Below, piece after piece: positions 1-5,519 of a DNA stretch of 6,236 nt. Source of the DNA: an uncultured Lachnospiraceae bacterium (GTDB taxonomy: Bacteria; Bacillota; Clostridia; Lachnospirales; Lachnospiraceae); contig CAKRNI010000152.1 in NCBI GenBank assembly GCA_934370915.1, forward strand, positions 1 to 6,236, in the 5' to 3' direction. A program made the translations under genes and the position numbers. Every line of letters starts with the position of its first letter. Within the stretch, counting starts at the first letter, position 1. The notes under the pieces were generated by a model. That model searched no databases. It saw nothing but the letters and a program-made list of their open reading frames with translations, and was not told the origin of the DNA.

Positions 1-311
1 TCCGGTCCCATCTCCCCGCCGTAAAGCACCGGAATCTCGATCACCGTTGGCGGCGGGATCTGGATGCTGCCCATGGAGGACAGGATCTTCTCAAACTTTT
101 CTGTCAAAGCTGAGAAGCGGATCACTTCCGGCTTGTATACAACAAGAAGGGAGCGGTAGGTCGGCACCGTCTCAACGATTCCTTCGATCTGTTCTTTTTC
201 CAACGCGATCTTGAACGCACGGATCTTCCGGTTGATCTCCGGACTGATCTCATTTCCAAATTCCACGGTAACTGCGCAGTCACCGGAAACCAGATATCTT
301 ACATTTCCCAC
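1..311 (-). CDS. pxpB: 5-oxoprolinase subunit B (PxpB/KipI family), partial: N-terminal about 103 residues
   Basis: Reading leftward from a GTG at 309-311, the frame stays open to the window edge. It gives a protein beginning (M)GNVRYLVSGDCAVTVEFGNEI and reaching IEIPVLYGGEMGP. The opening 'GD.A..VEFG' pattern and the 'IPV.YGGE.GP' block are hallmarks of the KipI/PxpB family, whose N-terminal part is seen here. In the family, PxpB joins PxpC and PxpA in the ATP-dependent opening of 5-oxoproline to glutamate in the cytoplasm; in Bacillus, KipI is also known as an inhibitor of the KinA sporulation kinase. The GTG start is supported by an AGGAG site (319-323) seven bases upstream. The nearest upstream ATG (at about 334) is out of frame. 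The gene lies 71 bases after pxpA on the same strand and is probably co-transcribed with it. The C-terminal part, and probably pxpC, lie outside the window. Confidence 0.92.
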   Translation of the reverse strand, partial: MGNVRYLVSGDCAVTVEFGNEISPEINRKIRAFKIALEKEQIEGIVETVPTYRSLLVVYKPEVIRFSALTEKFEKILSSMGSIQIPPPTVIEIPVLYGGEMGP

Positions 312-334
312 AGCGAGTCTCCTCTCTATACATT

Positions 335-373
335 TGCGGCTGTTTGACATTTGTGAGATGTCAAACAGCTGCA
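335..373 (-). repeat. Long stem-loop between pxpA and pxpB
   Basis: An inverted repeat has arms at 335-349 and 359-373. The inner 11 base pairs (GCTGTTTGACA against TGTCAAACAGC) are perfect, and the outer part adds one G.U wobble and three more pairs. On the operon (minus) strand the stem is followed by CGCAAATG and not by a T run, so it does not look like a normal terminator of the pxp transcript. On the plus strand it is followed by a short T5 run at 377-381. Likely roles are transcript processing or stabilisation that sets the pxpA to pxpB ratio, or a protein-binding dyad. The role is inference; the repeat is directly visible. Confidence 0.7.
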
Positions 374-382
374 CTATTTTTC

Positions 383-1144
383 CTATAAACCTAAATTTTT
401 GATTTCCACGCCTTCCGCGATCAATGTCTCACGGATATTCTTTACAAACTCCAGTGCCTTTGGGTTATCGCCGTGAACACAGATGGAGTCTGCCTTGATC
501 GCGATATCATTTCCGTTGATGGACTCAACTTTTCCTTCCTTTACCATGCGGATCACACGTTTGATCGCGAGATCTTTATCCTTGATCACAGCGCCCGGAA
601 GTTTTCTCGATACGAGAGTTCCATCATCATTATAGGCGCGGTCCGCGAATACCTCGCTTGCGGCGCGGAGACCGACTTTTTCTGCTGCCGTGATCATCTT
701 GGAACCTGCAAGACCCATGAAGATGATATCCTTATCTACCTCATAAACTGCCTCACACATCGCGATAGCTAACTTCTCGTCAACGGCTGCCATGTTGTAA
801 AGAGCGCCGTGCGGTTTTACATGCTGGATCTTTACTCCGTGGGCGGTACAGAACGCCATGAGAGCGCCGAGCTGGTAGCGGACATACGCCTTTGCCTCCT
901 CCGGTGTCACTGCCATATTGCGGCGGCCAAATCCCACAAGATCCGGGAATCCCGGGTGTGCGCCGACGGCTGTTCCGAACTCTTTCGCCAGAGCAACGGT
1001 CTTCTCCATCACCATCGCATCGCCTGCATGCCAGCCACAGGCCACGTTTGCGGAGGAGACGTATTTTAAGATCTCCTCGTCCATTCCGATCGTATAATTT
1101 CCAAAGCTTTCTCCAAGGTCACTGTTTAAGTCTACACGGTACAT
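383..1144 (-). CDS. pxpA: 5-oxoprolinase subunit A (PxpA, LamB/YcsF family)
   Basis: The 253-residue protein matches the LamB/YcsF family in length and in all its signature blocks: [11 protein letters not shown] at residues 5-15, [12 protein letters not shown] at 31-42, [14 protein letters not shown] at 61-75 and VKPHGALYN at 109-117. The conserved Asp and His residues in these blocks form the putative active site of this TIM-barrel-like, carbohydrate-esterase-related fold. In the family, PxpA works with the PxpBC heterodimer to hydrolyse 5-oxoproline (pyroglutamate, a damage product of glutamine and glutamate) to glutamate using ATP in the cytoplasm. The ATG start has an ideal AAGGAGG site (1152-1158) seven bases upstream. 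It is the first gene of a minus-strand operon with pxpB downstream, and is divergent from a LysR-type regulator gene. The order A then B differs from the B-C-A order of E. coli. No truncation or missing motif was seen. Confidence 0.95.
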   Translation of the reverse strand: MYRVDLNSDLGESFGNYTIGMDEEILKYVSSANVACGWHAGDAMVMEKTVALAKEFGTAVGAHPGFPDLVGFGRRNMAVTPEEAKAYVRYQLGALMAFCTAHGVKIQHVKPHGALYNMAAVDEKLAIAMCEAVYEVDKDIIFMGLAGSKMITAAEKVGLRAASEVFADRAYNDDGTLVSRKLPGAVIKDKDLAIKRVIRMVKEGKVESINGNDIAIKADSICVHGDNPKALEFVKNIRETLIAEGVEIKNLGL

Positions 1145-1160
1145 AAGATTTCCTCCTTTT

Positions 1161-1176
1161 ACAGGGATATCCCTGT
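1161..1176. promoter_or_regulatory. Perfect 16-base palindrome in the pxpA leader
   Basis: ACAGGGATATCCCTGT reads the same on both strands. It ends just upstream of the pxpA ribosome site and lies about 50-65 bases downstream of the predicted transcription start, so it is inside the pxpA 5' leader. It could be an operator (roadblock) for a dimeric repressor, or a small RNA hairpin next to the ribosome site. It does not resemble the CTGTAT half-sites further upstream. Confidence 0.55.
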
Positions 1177-1232
1177 TCTCTGATCCATTGACGGTTTCTT
1201 TTTCTACAGCCTGAAATTTCTATCTACTTATC

Positions 1233-1261
1233 ATTATATCTGTACTTTTTCCACTTGTCTA
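1233..1261 (-). promoter_or_regulatory. pxpA promoter (sigma-A type)
   Basis: On the minus strand, TAGACA (1256-1261, five of six consensus bases) and a perfect TATAAT (1233-1238) are separated by exactly 17 bases. This predicts a start near 1226 and a leader of about 80 bases before pxpA. Its -35 hexamer overlaps that of the opposite-facing lysR promoter. Confidence 0.75.
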
Positions 1262-1284
1262 ACTGTATTTGTGCGGTATATAAT
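1255..1284 (+). promoter_or_regulatory. lysR promoter (sigma-A type)
   Basis: On the plus strand, TTGTCT (1255-1260, four of six consensus bases) is followed after 18 bases by a perfect TATAAT (1279-1284). The predicted start is near 1291, giving an unusually long leader of about 213 bases before the lysR ATG. The -10 box lies inside the dyad CTGTAT-N14-ATACAG (1263-1288), which suits autoregulation by the LysR protein. The -35 is weak, so this promoter is less certain than the opposing one. Confidence 0.6.
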
Positions 1285-1320
1285 ACAGAAAAAAGACTGT
1301 ATGATTCTGTCACAGATACA
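1263..1320. promoter_or_regulatory. Putative LysR-type operator half-sites (CTGTAT/ATACAG)
   Basis: CTGTAT occurs at 1263-1268 and 1297-1302, its complement ATACAG at 1283-1288, and ATACA at 1316-1320. A shorter CTGTA lies at 1240-1244 beside the pxpA -10. The first pair forms a dyad with a 14-base gap across the lysR -10. A second dyad, TCTGT-C-ACAGA, lies at 1306-1316. LysR-type regulators usually bind several dyads in the shared region of a divergent pair, so the repeated half-site is a good operator candidate. Assignment to this regulator is inference. Confidence 0.45.
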
Positions 1321-1354
1321 ATGAATATACATTTCTGATCCTTGTGTTTAAGTC

Positions 1355-1483
1355 GATCGTCCGTGAGACCTGACTCCCACTGAGACAAATTTGCTATTGC
1401 TCACCGCCTAAAAGAGGAGGGGGGCTCCTCGACTGAGATAAAATTTCGTCTTTTTCTCCCGATCAGATAAATAACGGACAATC
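1355..1483 (+). promoter_or_regulatory. Structured lysR leader element, possible attenuator or small RNA
   Basis: GATCGTCCGT (1355-1364) can pair with ACGGACAATC (1474-1483) with one mismatch, closing a domain of about 129 nt that ends just before the ribosome site. Inside it, 1382-1392 can pair with 1441-1452 (GACAAATTT against AAATTTCGTC, one bulged C). The stack continues through 1395-1397/1438-1440 and 1400-1403/1434-1437 to a GAGGAG/CTCCTC hairpin (1414-1419/1425-1430) with a G5 loop. The long stem is followed at once by T5 (1451-1455), as in an intrinsic terminator, although its base is AT-rich. It could be a regulatory leader, a small RNA of about 165 nt ending near 1455, or an interspersed repeat. 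I do not recognise it as a known riboswitch class. Confidence 0.35.
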
Positions 1484-1504
1484 AAAAATTCAGGAGGTTT
1501 TTCC

Positions 1505-2431
1505 ATGACATTTCTTACAATGGATTATTTCATGATGGTGGCCGAGAAAAAGAGCTTTACTCAGGCCGCCGAGACCCTTCATATTACCCAGCAGACCTTA
1601 AGCGCCCATATTGCAGGTCTTGAACACGAACTGAACTGCAGGCTCTTTGTCCGTCATATCCCATTGGAGCTCACCTATGCCGGAGAAGTCTTTCTCCGGT
1701 ATGCACAGAGCTTCCGGAAAAAATACGAATCCATGCAGCACGAATTCTCCGATATGTCCCGCAATGACCGCGGAGTCTTAAAGGTTGGCATCTCACCGAC
1801 CCGTGGACTTGCCATTATGCCGGAAATCATTGCCGCATATCAGAGGGACTTTCCGCTCATGGAGATCCAGGTATTTGAAAACGGAAACGATACTCTTCAG
1901 GATGATCTACTGAACCGGGAGATCGATCTGGCTATCGCCCATTTTCCCGGTCGGGTTCCCGGGATCATTCTCAGGGATTTCTATGATGAGGAAGTCGTTC
2001 TCGTGATCGCAGAAGCTCTATTTCAGGAATTATTCGGGACACAGGCCAAGGCGGTCGCCGCCGATGTTCTCGCCCCGGAACATGTTCAGGCATTCTCCTG
2101 CTGCCCCTTTCTTTTGAACAGAGAAAGTGACATTGCCGGACGGATCGCCAGAAACTTTATCCGGCTGGGCGACTTTTCTCCTCTCGTCCAGACACAATCC
2201 GGAAATATGGGACTTCTGCTCCGCCTCTGTGCGGACGGTCTCGGAGCCTGCTTCTGCCCGGAAAATCTGATCTCCGTCTCCCTAAGTGATTCCCAGCAGA
2301 AAAAAATACGGATCATCCGGCTGGGGCAGTCAGCAAAATATCACATCCGTTTTGGCTGGCTGGAGCAGCCGTACCAGTGGAATGCGATTGAAACGTTTAT
2401 GAACACTGCAAGGCAGGTTCTCTCCGAATAA
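1505..2431 (+). CDS. LysR-family transcriptional regulator, likely regulator of the pxp operon
   Basis: The 308-residue protein has the usual LysR-type length and layout. The N-terminal winged helix-turn-helix spans about residues 5-62, with the helix pattern SFTQAAETLHITQQTLSAHI (17-36) followed by LEHELNCRLFVR and the wing LELTYAG. A linker helix follows, then a periplasmic-binding-protein-like effector domain from about residue 90, starting LKVGISPTRG, to near the end. The first ATG is chosen because AGGAGGT (1492-1498) sits six bases before it; an internal ATG at codon 6 has no such site. It is divergent from pxpA, and LysR-type proteins commonly activate a divergent neighbour, so control of 5-oxoproline use is the natural inference. 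The true effector cannot be read from sequence. The long leader and the dyad over its own -10 suggest autoregulation. The gene ends at a bidirectional terminator. Confidence 0.93.
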   Translation: MTFLTMDYFMMVAEKKSFTQAAETLHITQQTLSAHIAGLEHELNCRLFVRHIPLELTYAGEVFLRYAQSFRKKYESMQHEFSDMSRNDRGVLKVGISPTRGLAIMPEIIAAYQRDFPLMEIQVFENGNDTLQDDLLNREIDLAIAHFPGRVPGIILRDFYDEEVVLVIAEALFQELFGTQAKAVAADVLAPEHVQAFSCCPFLLNRESDIAGRIARNFIRLGDFSPLVQTQSGNMGLLLRLCADGLGACFCPENLISVSLSDSQQKKIRIIRLGQSAKYHIRFGWLEQPYQWNAIETFMNTARQVLSE

Positions 2432-2435
2432 AAAG

Positions 2436-2487
2436 GCCAGATCTAAAGTGAATCTCCTGTTTCCGCAAAATCACTTTAATATCTGGC
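2436..2487. terminator. Bidirectional terminator between lysR and truA
   Basis: GCCAGAT (2436-2442) pairs with ATCTGGC (2481-2487), and TAAAGTGA (2444-2451) with TCACTTTA (2471-2478). This makes about 15 base pairs with a small internal loop and a 19-base hairpin loop. On the minus strand the stem is followed (after one base) by a T5 run from the AAAA-rich stretch at 2430-2434, which ends truA transcription. On the plus strand it is followed by the T-rich ATTTCTCTATTTT, which ends lysR. It fills the 62 bases between two convergent genes. Confidence 0.85.
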
Positions 2488-2493
2488 ATTTCT

Positions 2494-3522
2494 CTATTTT
2501 CCAGTATAAATTGTAGAATACATTCCGTCTTCCAGCCGGCTCAGCCGGTAATACCCATAGCTTTCCGTCTCCAACACCTCATACCCGTCCGGAACCGTGA
2601 CGAATACTTCCTTCGCCCCATTCCGGTATGCCTGATGCACCATGCGGCGGATCAGGCGGGGGAGTTCTTCCGGTTCGGAGAACCTGATCCTGACAAAGGA
2701 GATTCCGTCAGATTCCAGTTTACTCTGGTCCAGAACAGCGTCCCAATGTTCATTTTTCCCAATGATCTCCTTCGGGATCTCCCTCTCATATTCGATTCCC
2801 ACAAGTGTCAGCCCCTTCGCCGGGGCAGTCTGCCCCGCCTCTTTGCGGTTTCTCACCTCCAGAACTTCTTTCACATGTTCCGGCTCCCACTCACCGATTC
2901 CCACTTTTAAGAGTGTTCCTGCTATGATCCGCACCATGTTGTAGAGGAATCCGCTGCCGCAAAGGCGGATCGTTACGATATCCTCATCATTCTTTTTCAC
3001 CTCGGCCTCGTAGATCGTCCGGACCGTCTCCTCCGCCTGATGGTTTGCAGCACAGAAGCTGATAAAATCATGTTCCCCGATGAGATATTTTGCCGCCTCA
3101 TTCATCTTTTCCACGTTTAACGGGTAATAGCAGAAATGGGCGTAAAGGCGTCTCGTCGGGATCTCGATCTTACAGTTTAAGATCTGATACTCGTAGGTCT
3201 TTACGCAGTTCTGCTTTCTTGGGTGCCAATCTGTCGGAACTTCCTCGGACTTCACTACACGGATATCCTCCGGAAGTCCACGGTTTACCGCGTAACAGAA
3301 TTTATCTCCCGGAATCCGGCTCTCTGTGTCGAAGACCGCCACGTTTCCTCTTGCATGGACACCGGAGTCCGTCCGGCTTGCCCCAATGACGCAGACAGGC
3401 TCTTTCAGAAGATCCGAAAGAGCCTTATTTAACATCTCCTCTATGGTAACGCCATTGGGCTGGAGCTGCCAGCCCTTGTATGCGGTGCCGTCGTAGGCAA
3501 CCGTCAGTTTGATTCGTCTCAT
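2494..3522 (-). CDS. truA: tRNA pseudouridine(38-40) synthase TruA with a C-terminal extension
   Basis: Residues 1-246 are a complete TruA, which isomerises uridine to pseudouridine at tRNA positions 38-40. Visible motifs are VAYDGTAYKGWQLQPN (8-23), the catalytic block GASRTDSGVHARG with Asp52 (47-59), the conserved KTYEY with Tyr110, ISFCA (154-158), and GSGFLYNMVRIIAGTLL (189-205). The core ends near VGIEYE (241-246), where the typical family members stop at about 245-270 residues. Here the frame continues for another 96 residues (247-342) of mixed strand-helix-strand character (FVRIRF, EELPRLIRRMVHQAYRNGA, EVFVTVP), discussed in the findings. The start has only a weak, rather distant AAGGA (3536-3540). 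The gene follows ecfT by 192 bases on the same strand, as in the ecfA1-ecfA2-ecfT-truA order of Firmicutes, but is the last gene before a terminator. Confidence 0.95.
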   Translation of the reverse strand: MRRIKLTVAYDGTAYKGWQLQPNGVTIEEMLNKALSDLLKEPVCVIGASRTDSGVHARGNVAVFDTESRIPGDKFCYAVNRGLPEDIRVVKSEEVPTDWHPRKQNCVKTYEYQILNCKIEIPTRRLYAHFCYYPLNVEKMNEAAKYLIGEHDFISFCAANHQAEETVRTIYEAEVKKNDEDIVTIRLCGSGFLYNMVRIIAGTLLKVGIGEWEPEHVKEVLEVRNRKEAGQTAPAKGLTLVGIEYEREIPKEIIGKNEHWDAVLDQSKLESDGISFVRIRFSEPEELPRLIRRMVHQAYRNGAKEVFVTVPDGYEVLETESYGYYRLSRLEDGMYSTIYTGK

Positions 3523-3714
3523 AGTTTTATTGTTTTCCTTCTGCTGCCCGGGGATTCCCGGGCAAATTTACTTTTATACAGATCCAGCAGCTATTTTGCC
3601 GCTTCACAGCTGCAAATTATCTTCTGCCATTTCCAGCCGAATCCAATTCTGCCCGGTTTTCCGGATAGAATCAGATATCAAATTACTTTTTCCCGGCTGA
3701 AATCGTTCATTTCT
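3523..3714 (-). other. ecfT-truA spacer with two hairpins
   Basis: This 192-base gap separates two genes that are often close together. It contains GCCCGGG-GATT-CCCGGGC (3546-3563, extended by one A-T pair), placed just upstream of the truA ribosome site. It also contains ATTCT-GC-CCGG-TTTT-CCGG-AT-AGAAT (3646-3671), a symmetrical stem with one internal loop. Neither is followed by a T run on the gene strand, so they do not look like terminators. I see no strong promoter and no convincing small gene. A TATAAA on the minus strand near 3575 lacks a matching -35. Confidence 0.55.
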
Positions 3715-4515
3715 TTACAAAACGACCTTCAGCACAATCGCCGCCGCAAAATACACCAGATACGCCCCATAAACCATATGGTCTCTCTTCGCGTACTTAA
3801 GCGGTTTCATCTTCGTTCTTCCCTCGCCGCCGCGGTAACATCTCGCCTCCATGGCCATCGCAAGGTCCGTGGCACGGCGGAATGCGGATACAAAAAGCGG
3901 TACAAGAAGCGGTACCATGGATTTCGCCTTCTGGATCAGATTTCCGCTCTCGAAGTCAGCGCCTCTTGCCATCTGTGCTTTCATGATCTTATCCGTCTCC
4001 TCAATTAAGATCGGGATAAACCGGAGTGCGATGGACATCATCATGGATACCTCATGGACCGGAACACCGACCTTCTTTAAAAAGCCAAGGCTCTTTTCCA
4101 GACCGTCTGTCAGCTGGTTCGGCGTCGTTGTAAGCGTCAGGATCGTGGATCCCATAACGAGATAAACAAGACGGATCGCCATAAATGCCGCAAACTGGAG
4201 ACCTTCCCAGGTCATCTGCAGGAAACCGATCTTAAAGATTGGGGTACCCGGCGTCAGGAACAGGTTAAAGCTGACGCTGAGGAGAAGCAGGAACATGATG
4301 GATTTTAAACCGCGCACCATGAATTTTACCGGGACATTGGAGAGCTTGATGGCAGTGATCAGAAAGATCGTTGCCGCAATGTATGCCCAGAGATTGTCCG
4401 CAATAAATAAGGATACAATATATACAAGCGTTCCAAATAATTTTGTTCTCGGATCCAGCCTGTGAAGAAGGGAATCCACCGGGTAGTACTGTCCAAGCGT
4501 GATATCTCTTAACAT
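3715..4515 (-). CDS. ecfT: ECF transporter transmembrane component EcfT
   Basis: The 266-residue membrane protein is the scaffold subunit of energy-coupling factor transporters. It links the two ATPases to a substrate-binding S component and passes on the ATP-driven movement. The N-terminal block [20 protein letters not shown] (7-26) is typical of the family. Hydrophobic segments lie at roughly 26-39, 43-58, 72-88, 107-129 and 245-265. The two coupling-helix motifs are visible as QMARGAD (181-187) and [15 protein letters not shown] (222-236). The second has Cys where the textbook motif has Gly, which I believe is common in Clostridia. The ATG overlaps the end of ecfA2 by seven bases (ATGTTAA), and a GGGGAGG site inside ecfA2 lies seven bases upstream, so translation is likely coupled. 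No S-component gene is nearby, which marks a shared group II module. Confidence 0.96.
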   Translation of the reverse strand: MLRDITLGQYYPVDSLLHRLDPRTKLFGTLVYIVSLFIADNLWAYIAATIFLITAIKLSNVPVKFMVRGLKSIMFLLLLSVSFNLFLTPGTPIFKIGFLQMTWEGLQFAAFMAIRLVYLVMGSTILTLTTTPNQLTDGLEKSLGFLKKVGVPVHEVSMMMSIALRFIPILIEETDKIMKAQMARGADFESGNLIQKAKSMVPLLVPLFVSAFRRATDLAMAMEARCYRGGEGRTKMKPLKYAKRDHMVYGAYLVYFAAAIVLKVVL

Positions 4516-5501
4516 GTCTTTTCCTCCCCGGCTGTCTTTTCTATGCTGTCCGCCTTCTCAGAGGCTGTTCCGGAGGCGTTCCCATGACCTGCGTTCTCGG
4601 AATCTGCTCCGGCTGCGCTTACCTGCGCTGCATTTCCGGAACTTTTTCCATTCTTTTCGCGCCAGATCTTAAGGATCGCATCTCTCGCCTCTTCCACCGT
4701 TGTGATATCCGGATCCAGCGGGATTCCCTTGTCGATCAGCTTGTGCACCACATAGGTGATCTGCGGCGCCGCGAGGCCGATGGCTTCCAGCTCCTTATAG
4801 TGGCGGAATACTTCCTTCGGGGTTCCGTCGAAGACCTTCTCGCCGTGGTTCATAACCACAAGACGGGACACATAGCGGGCAACGTCCTCCATGCTGTGGG
4901 AGACGAGAATGATCGTCAGCCCCTGCTCGTTATGGAGCTTTTGTACGAGTCCTAAAATGTCGTCGCGTCCTTTCGGGTCGAGACCGGCTGTCGGCTCATC
5001 TAAGATCAGGACCTCCGGTTTCATCGCCAGAACGCCTGCGATAGCCACTCGACGCTTCTGACCGCCGGAAAGGTCGAAGGGAGACTGCTTATAAAAACTC
5101 TCATCGAGTCCCACCATGTCCAGCGCCTCTTTCGCGCGCTTCTCGATCTCCTCCTTCGGGAGTCCCAGATTCTTCGGTCCAAAGCAGACATCTGAGAATA
5201 CATCCACCTCAAACAGCTGATGCTCCGGATACTGGAAAACAAGCCCCACATGGCTGCGGAGCTCTTTCATGGAATATCCCTCTTTATAAATACTCTCTCC
5301 GTTATAAAGGATATCTCCGCTCGTTGCCTTTAAAAGTCCGTTTAAATGCTGGGTCAGGGTTGATTTTCCGGATCCGGTATGTCCGATGAGACCGATAAAC
5401 TCGCCGTCATGGATCGTAAGATTTACATCCTTTAAGGCATACTGCTCAAAGATCGTTCCCTGCCCGTATATATGATTCAAGTGTTTAATTTCGATTGCCA
5501 T
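4509..5501 (-). CDS. ecfA2: ECF transporter ATPase EcfA2, with low-complexity C-terminal tail
   Basis: This is an ATPase of the ABC class that pairs with EcfA1 under EcfT at the cytoplasmic face of the membrane. Motifs in order: Walker A GHTGSGKS (40-47), Q-loop [10 protein letters not shown] with Gln90, signature LSGGQKRR (144-151), Walker [12 protein letters not shown] (165-175) and switch His201 in LVSHSMED. The family-like region runs to about residue 284, close to the usual 280-290 length. It is followed by about 46 residues rich in Ala, Gly, Ser, Glu and Asn ending EEKTC, probably disordered. The second-position name follows from the gene order and the YPEHQLF Q-loop type. The start lies 18 bases after the ecfA1 stop, with GGAG and GGTGG elements in the gap. 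The 3' end overlaps ecfT by seven bases. Confidence 0.94.
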   Translation of the reverse strand: MAIEIKHLNHIYGQGTIFEQYALKDVNLTIHDGEFIGLIGHTGSGKSTLTQHLNGLLKATSGDILYNGESIYKEGYSMKELRSHVGLVFQYPEHQLFEVDVFSDVCFGPKNLGLPKEEIEKRAKEALDMVGLDESFYKQSPFDLSGGQKRRVAIAGVLAMKPEVLILDEPTAGLDPKGRDDILGLVQKLHNEQGLTIILVSHSMEDVARYVSRLVVMNHGEKVFDGTPKEVFRHYKELEAIGLAAPQITYVVHKLIDKGIPLDPDITTVEEARDAILKIWREKNGKSSGNAAQVSAAGADSENAGHGNASGTASEKADSIEKTAGEEKTC

Positions 5502-5519
5502 ATTTCCACCATTTCTCCA

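Larger units (their letters stand above)
1145..1504. other. Divergent intergenic control region between pxpA and lysR
   Basis: This 360-base stretch holds no convincing gene. It contains, left to right: the pxpA ribosome site (1152-1158), a perfect palindrome (1161-1176), the pxpA promoter (1233-1261), the lysR promoter (1255-1284), several CTGTAT/ATACAG half-sites (1240-1320), a foldable leader element (1355-1483) and the lysR ribosome site AGGAGGT (1492-1498), six bases before the ATG. The density of dyads is typical of a divergent LysR-type regulator and target pair, but the long structured stretch next to lysR is more than such pairs usually carry. Confidence 0.85.

Noticed and set aside
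211..402. Open frame of 63 codons on the plus strand across the start of pxpB and the stem-loop
   Set aside because: It lies antisense to the well-supported PxpB coding sequence and runs through the inverted repeat and the end of pxpA. No ribosome site or family motif is seen.
473..1146. Several plus-strand open frames opposite pxpA (for example 473-772, 809-1069, 892-1146)
   Set aside because: pxpA carries all its family motifs on the other strand; these frames are antisense by-products with compositionally odd proteins and no ribosome sites.
1414..1434. GAGGAG-CCCCC-CTCCTC followed by TTTT on the minus strand as a terminator facing pxpA
   Set aside because: The stem has only six pairs, the T run is four bases, and no gene upstream on that strand within the region would need it. 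It is better explained as the apex of the lysR leader fold.
1364..1440. CTGAGA motifs suggesting a thiamine pyrophosphate riboswitch
   Set aside because: CTGAGA is part of that consensus, but the other conserved blocks (the later ACCTGAT...TAATGCCAGCG-type segment) are absent, and the downstream gene is not a thiamine gene.
2086..2316. Minus-strand open frame opposite lysR
   Set aside because: Antisense to the effector domain of a clear LysR protein, with no ribosome site and arginine/serine-rich content typical of a shadow frame.
3509..3700. Plus-strand open frame of 63 codons in the ecfT-truA gap
   Set aside because: It starts inside truA in antisense, crosses two hairpins, has no ribosome site, and its hydrophobic look comes from the T-rich spacer.
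4584..4955. Plus-strand open frame of 123 codons opposite ecfA2
   Set aside because: The opposite strand encodes the complete ABC ATPase motif set; this frame shows no domain and no start signal.
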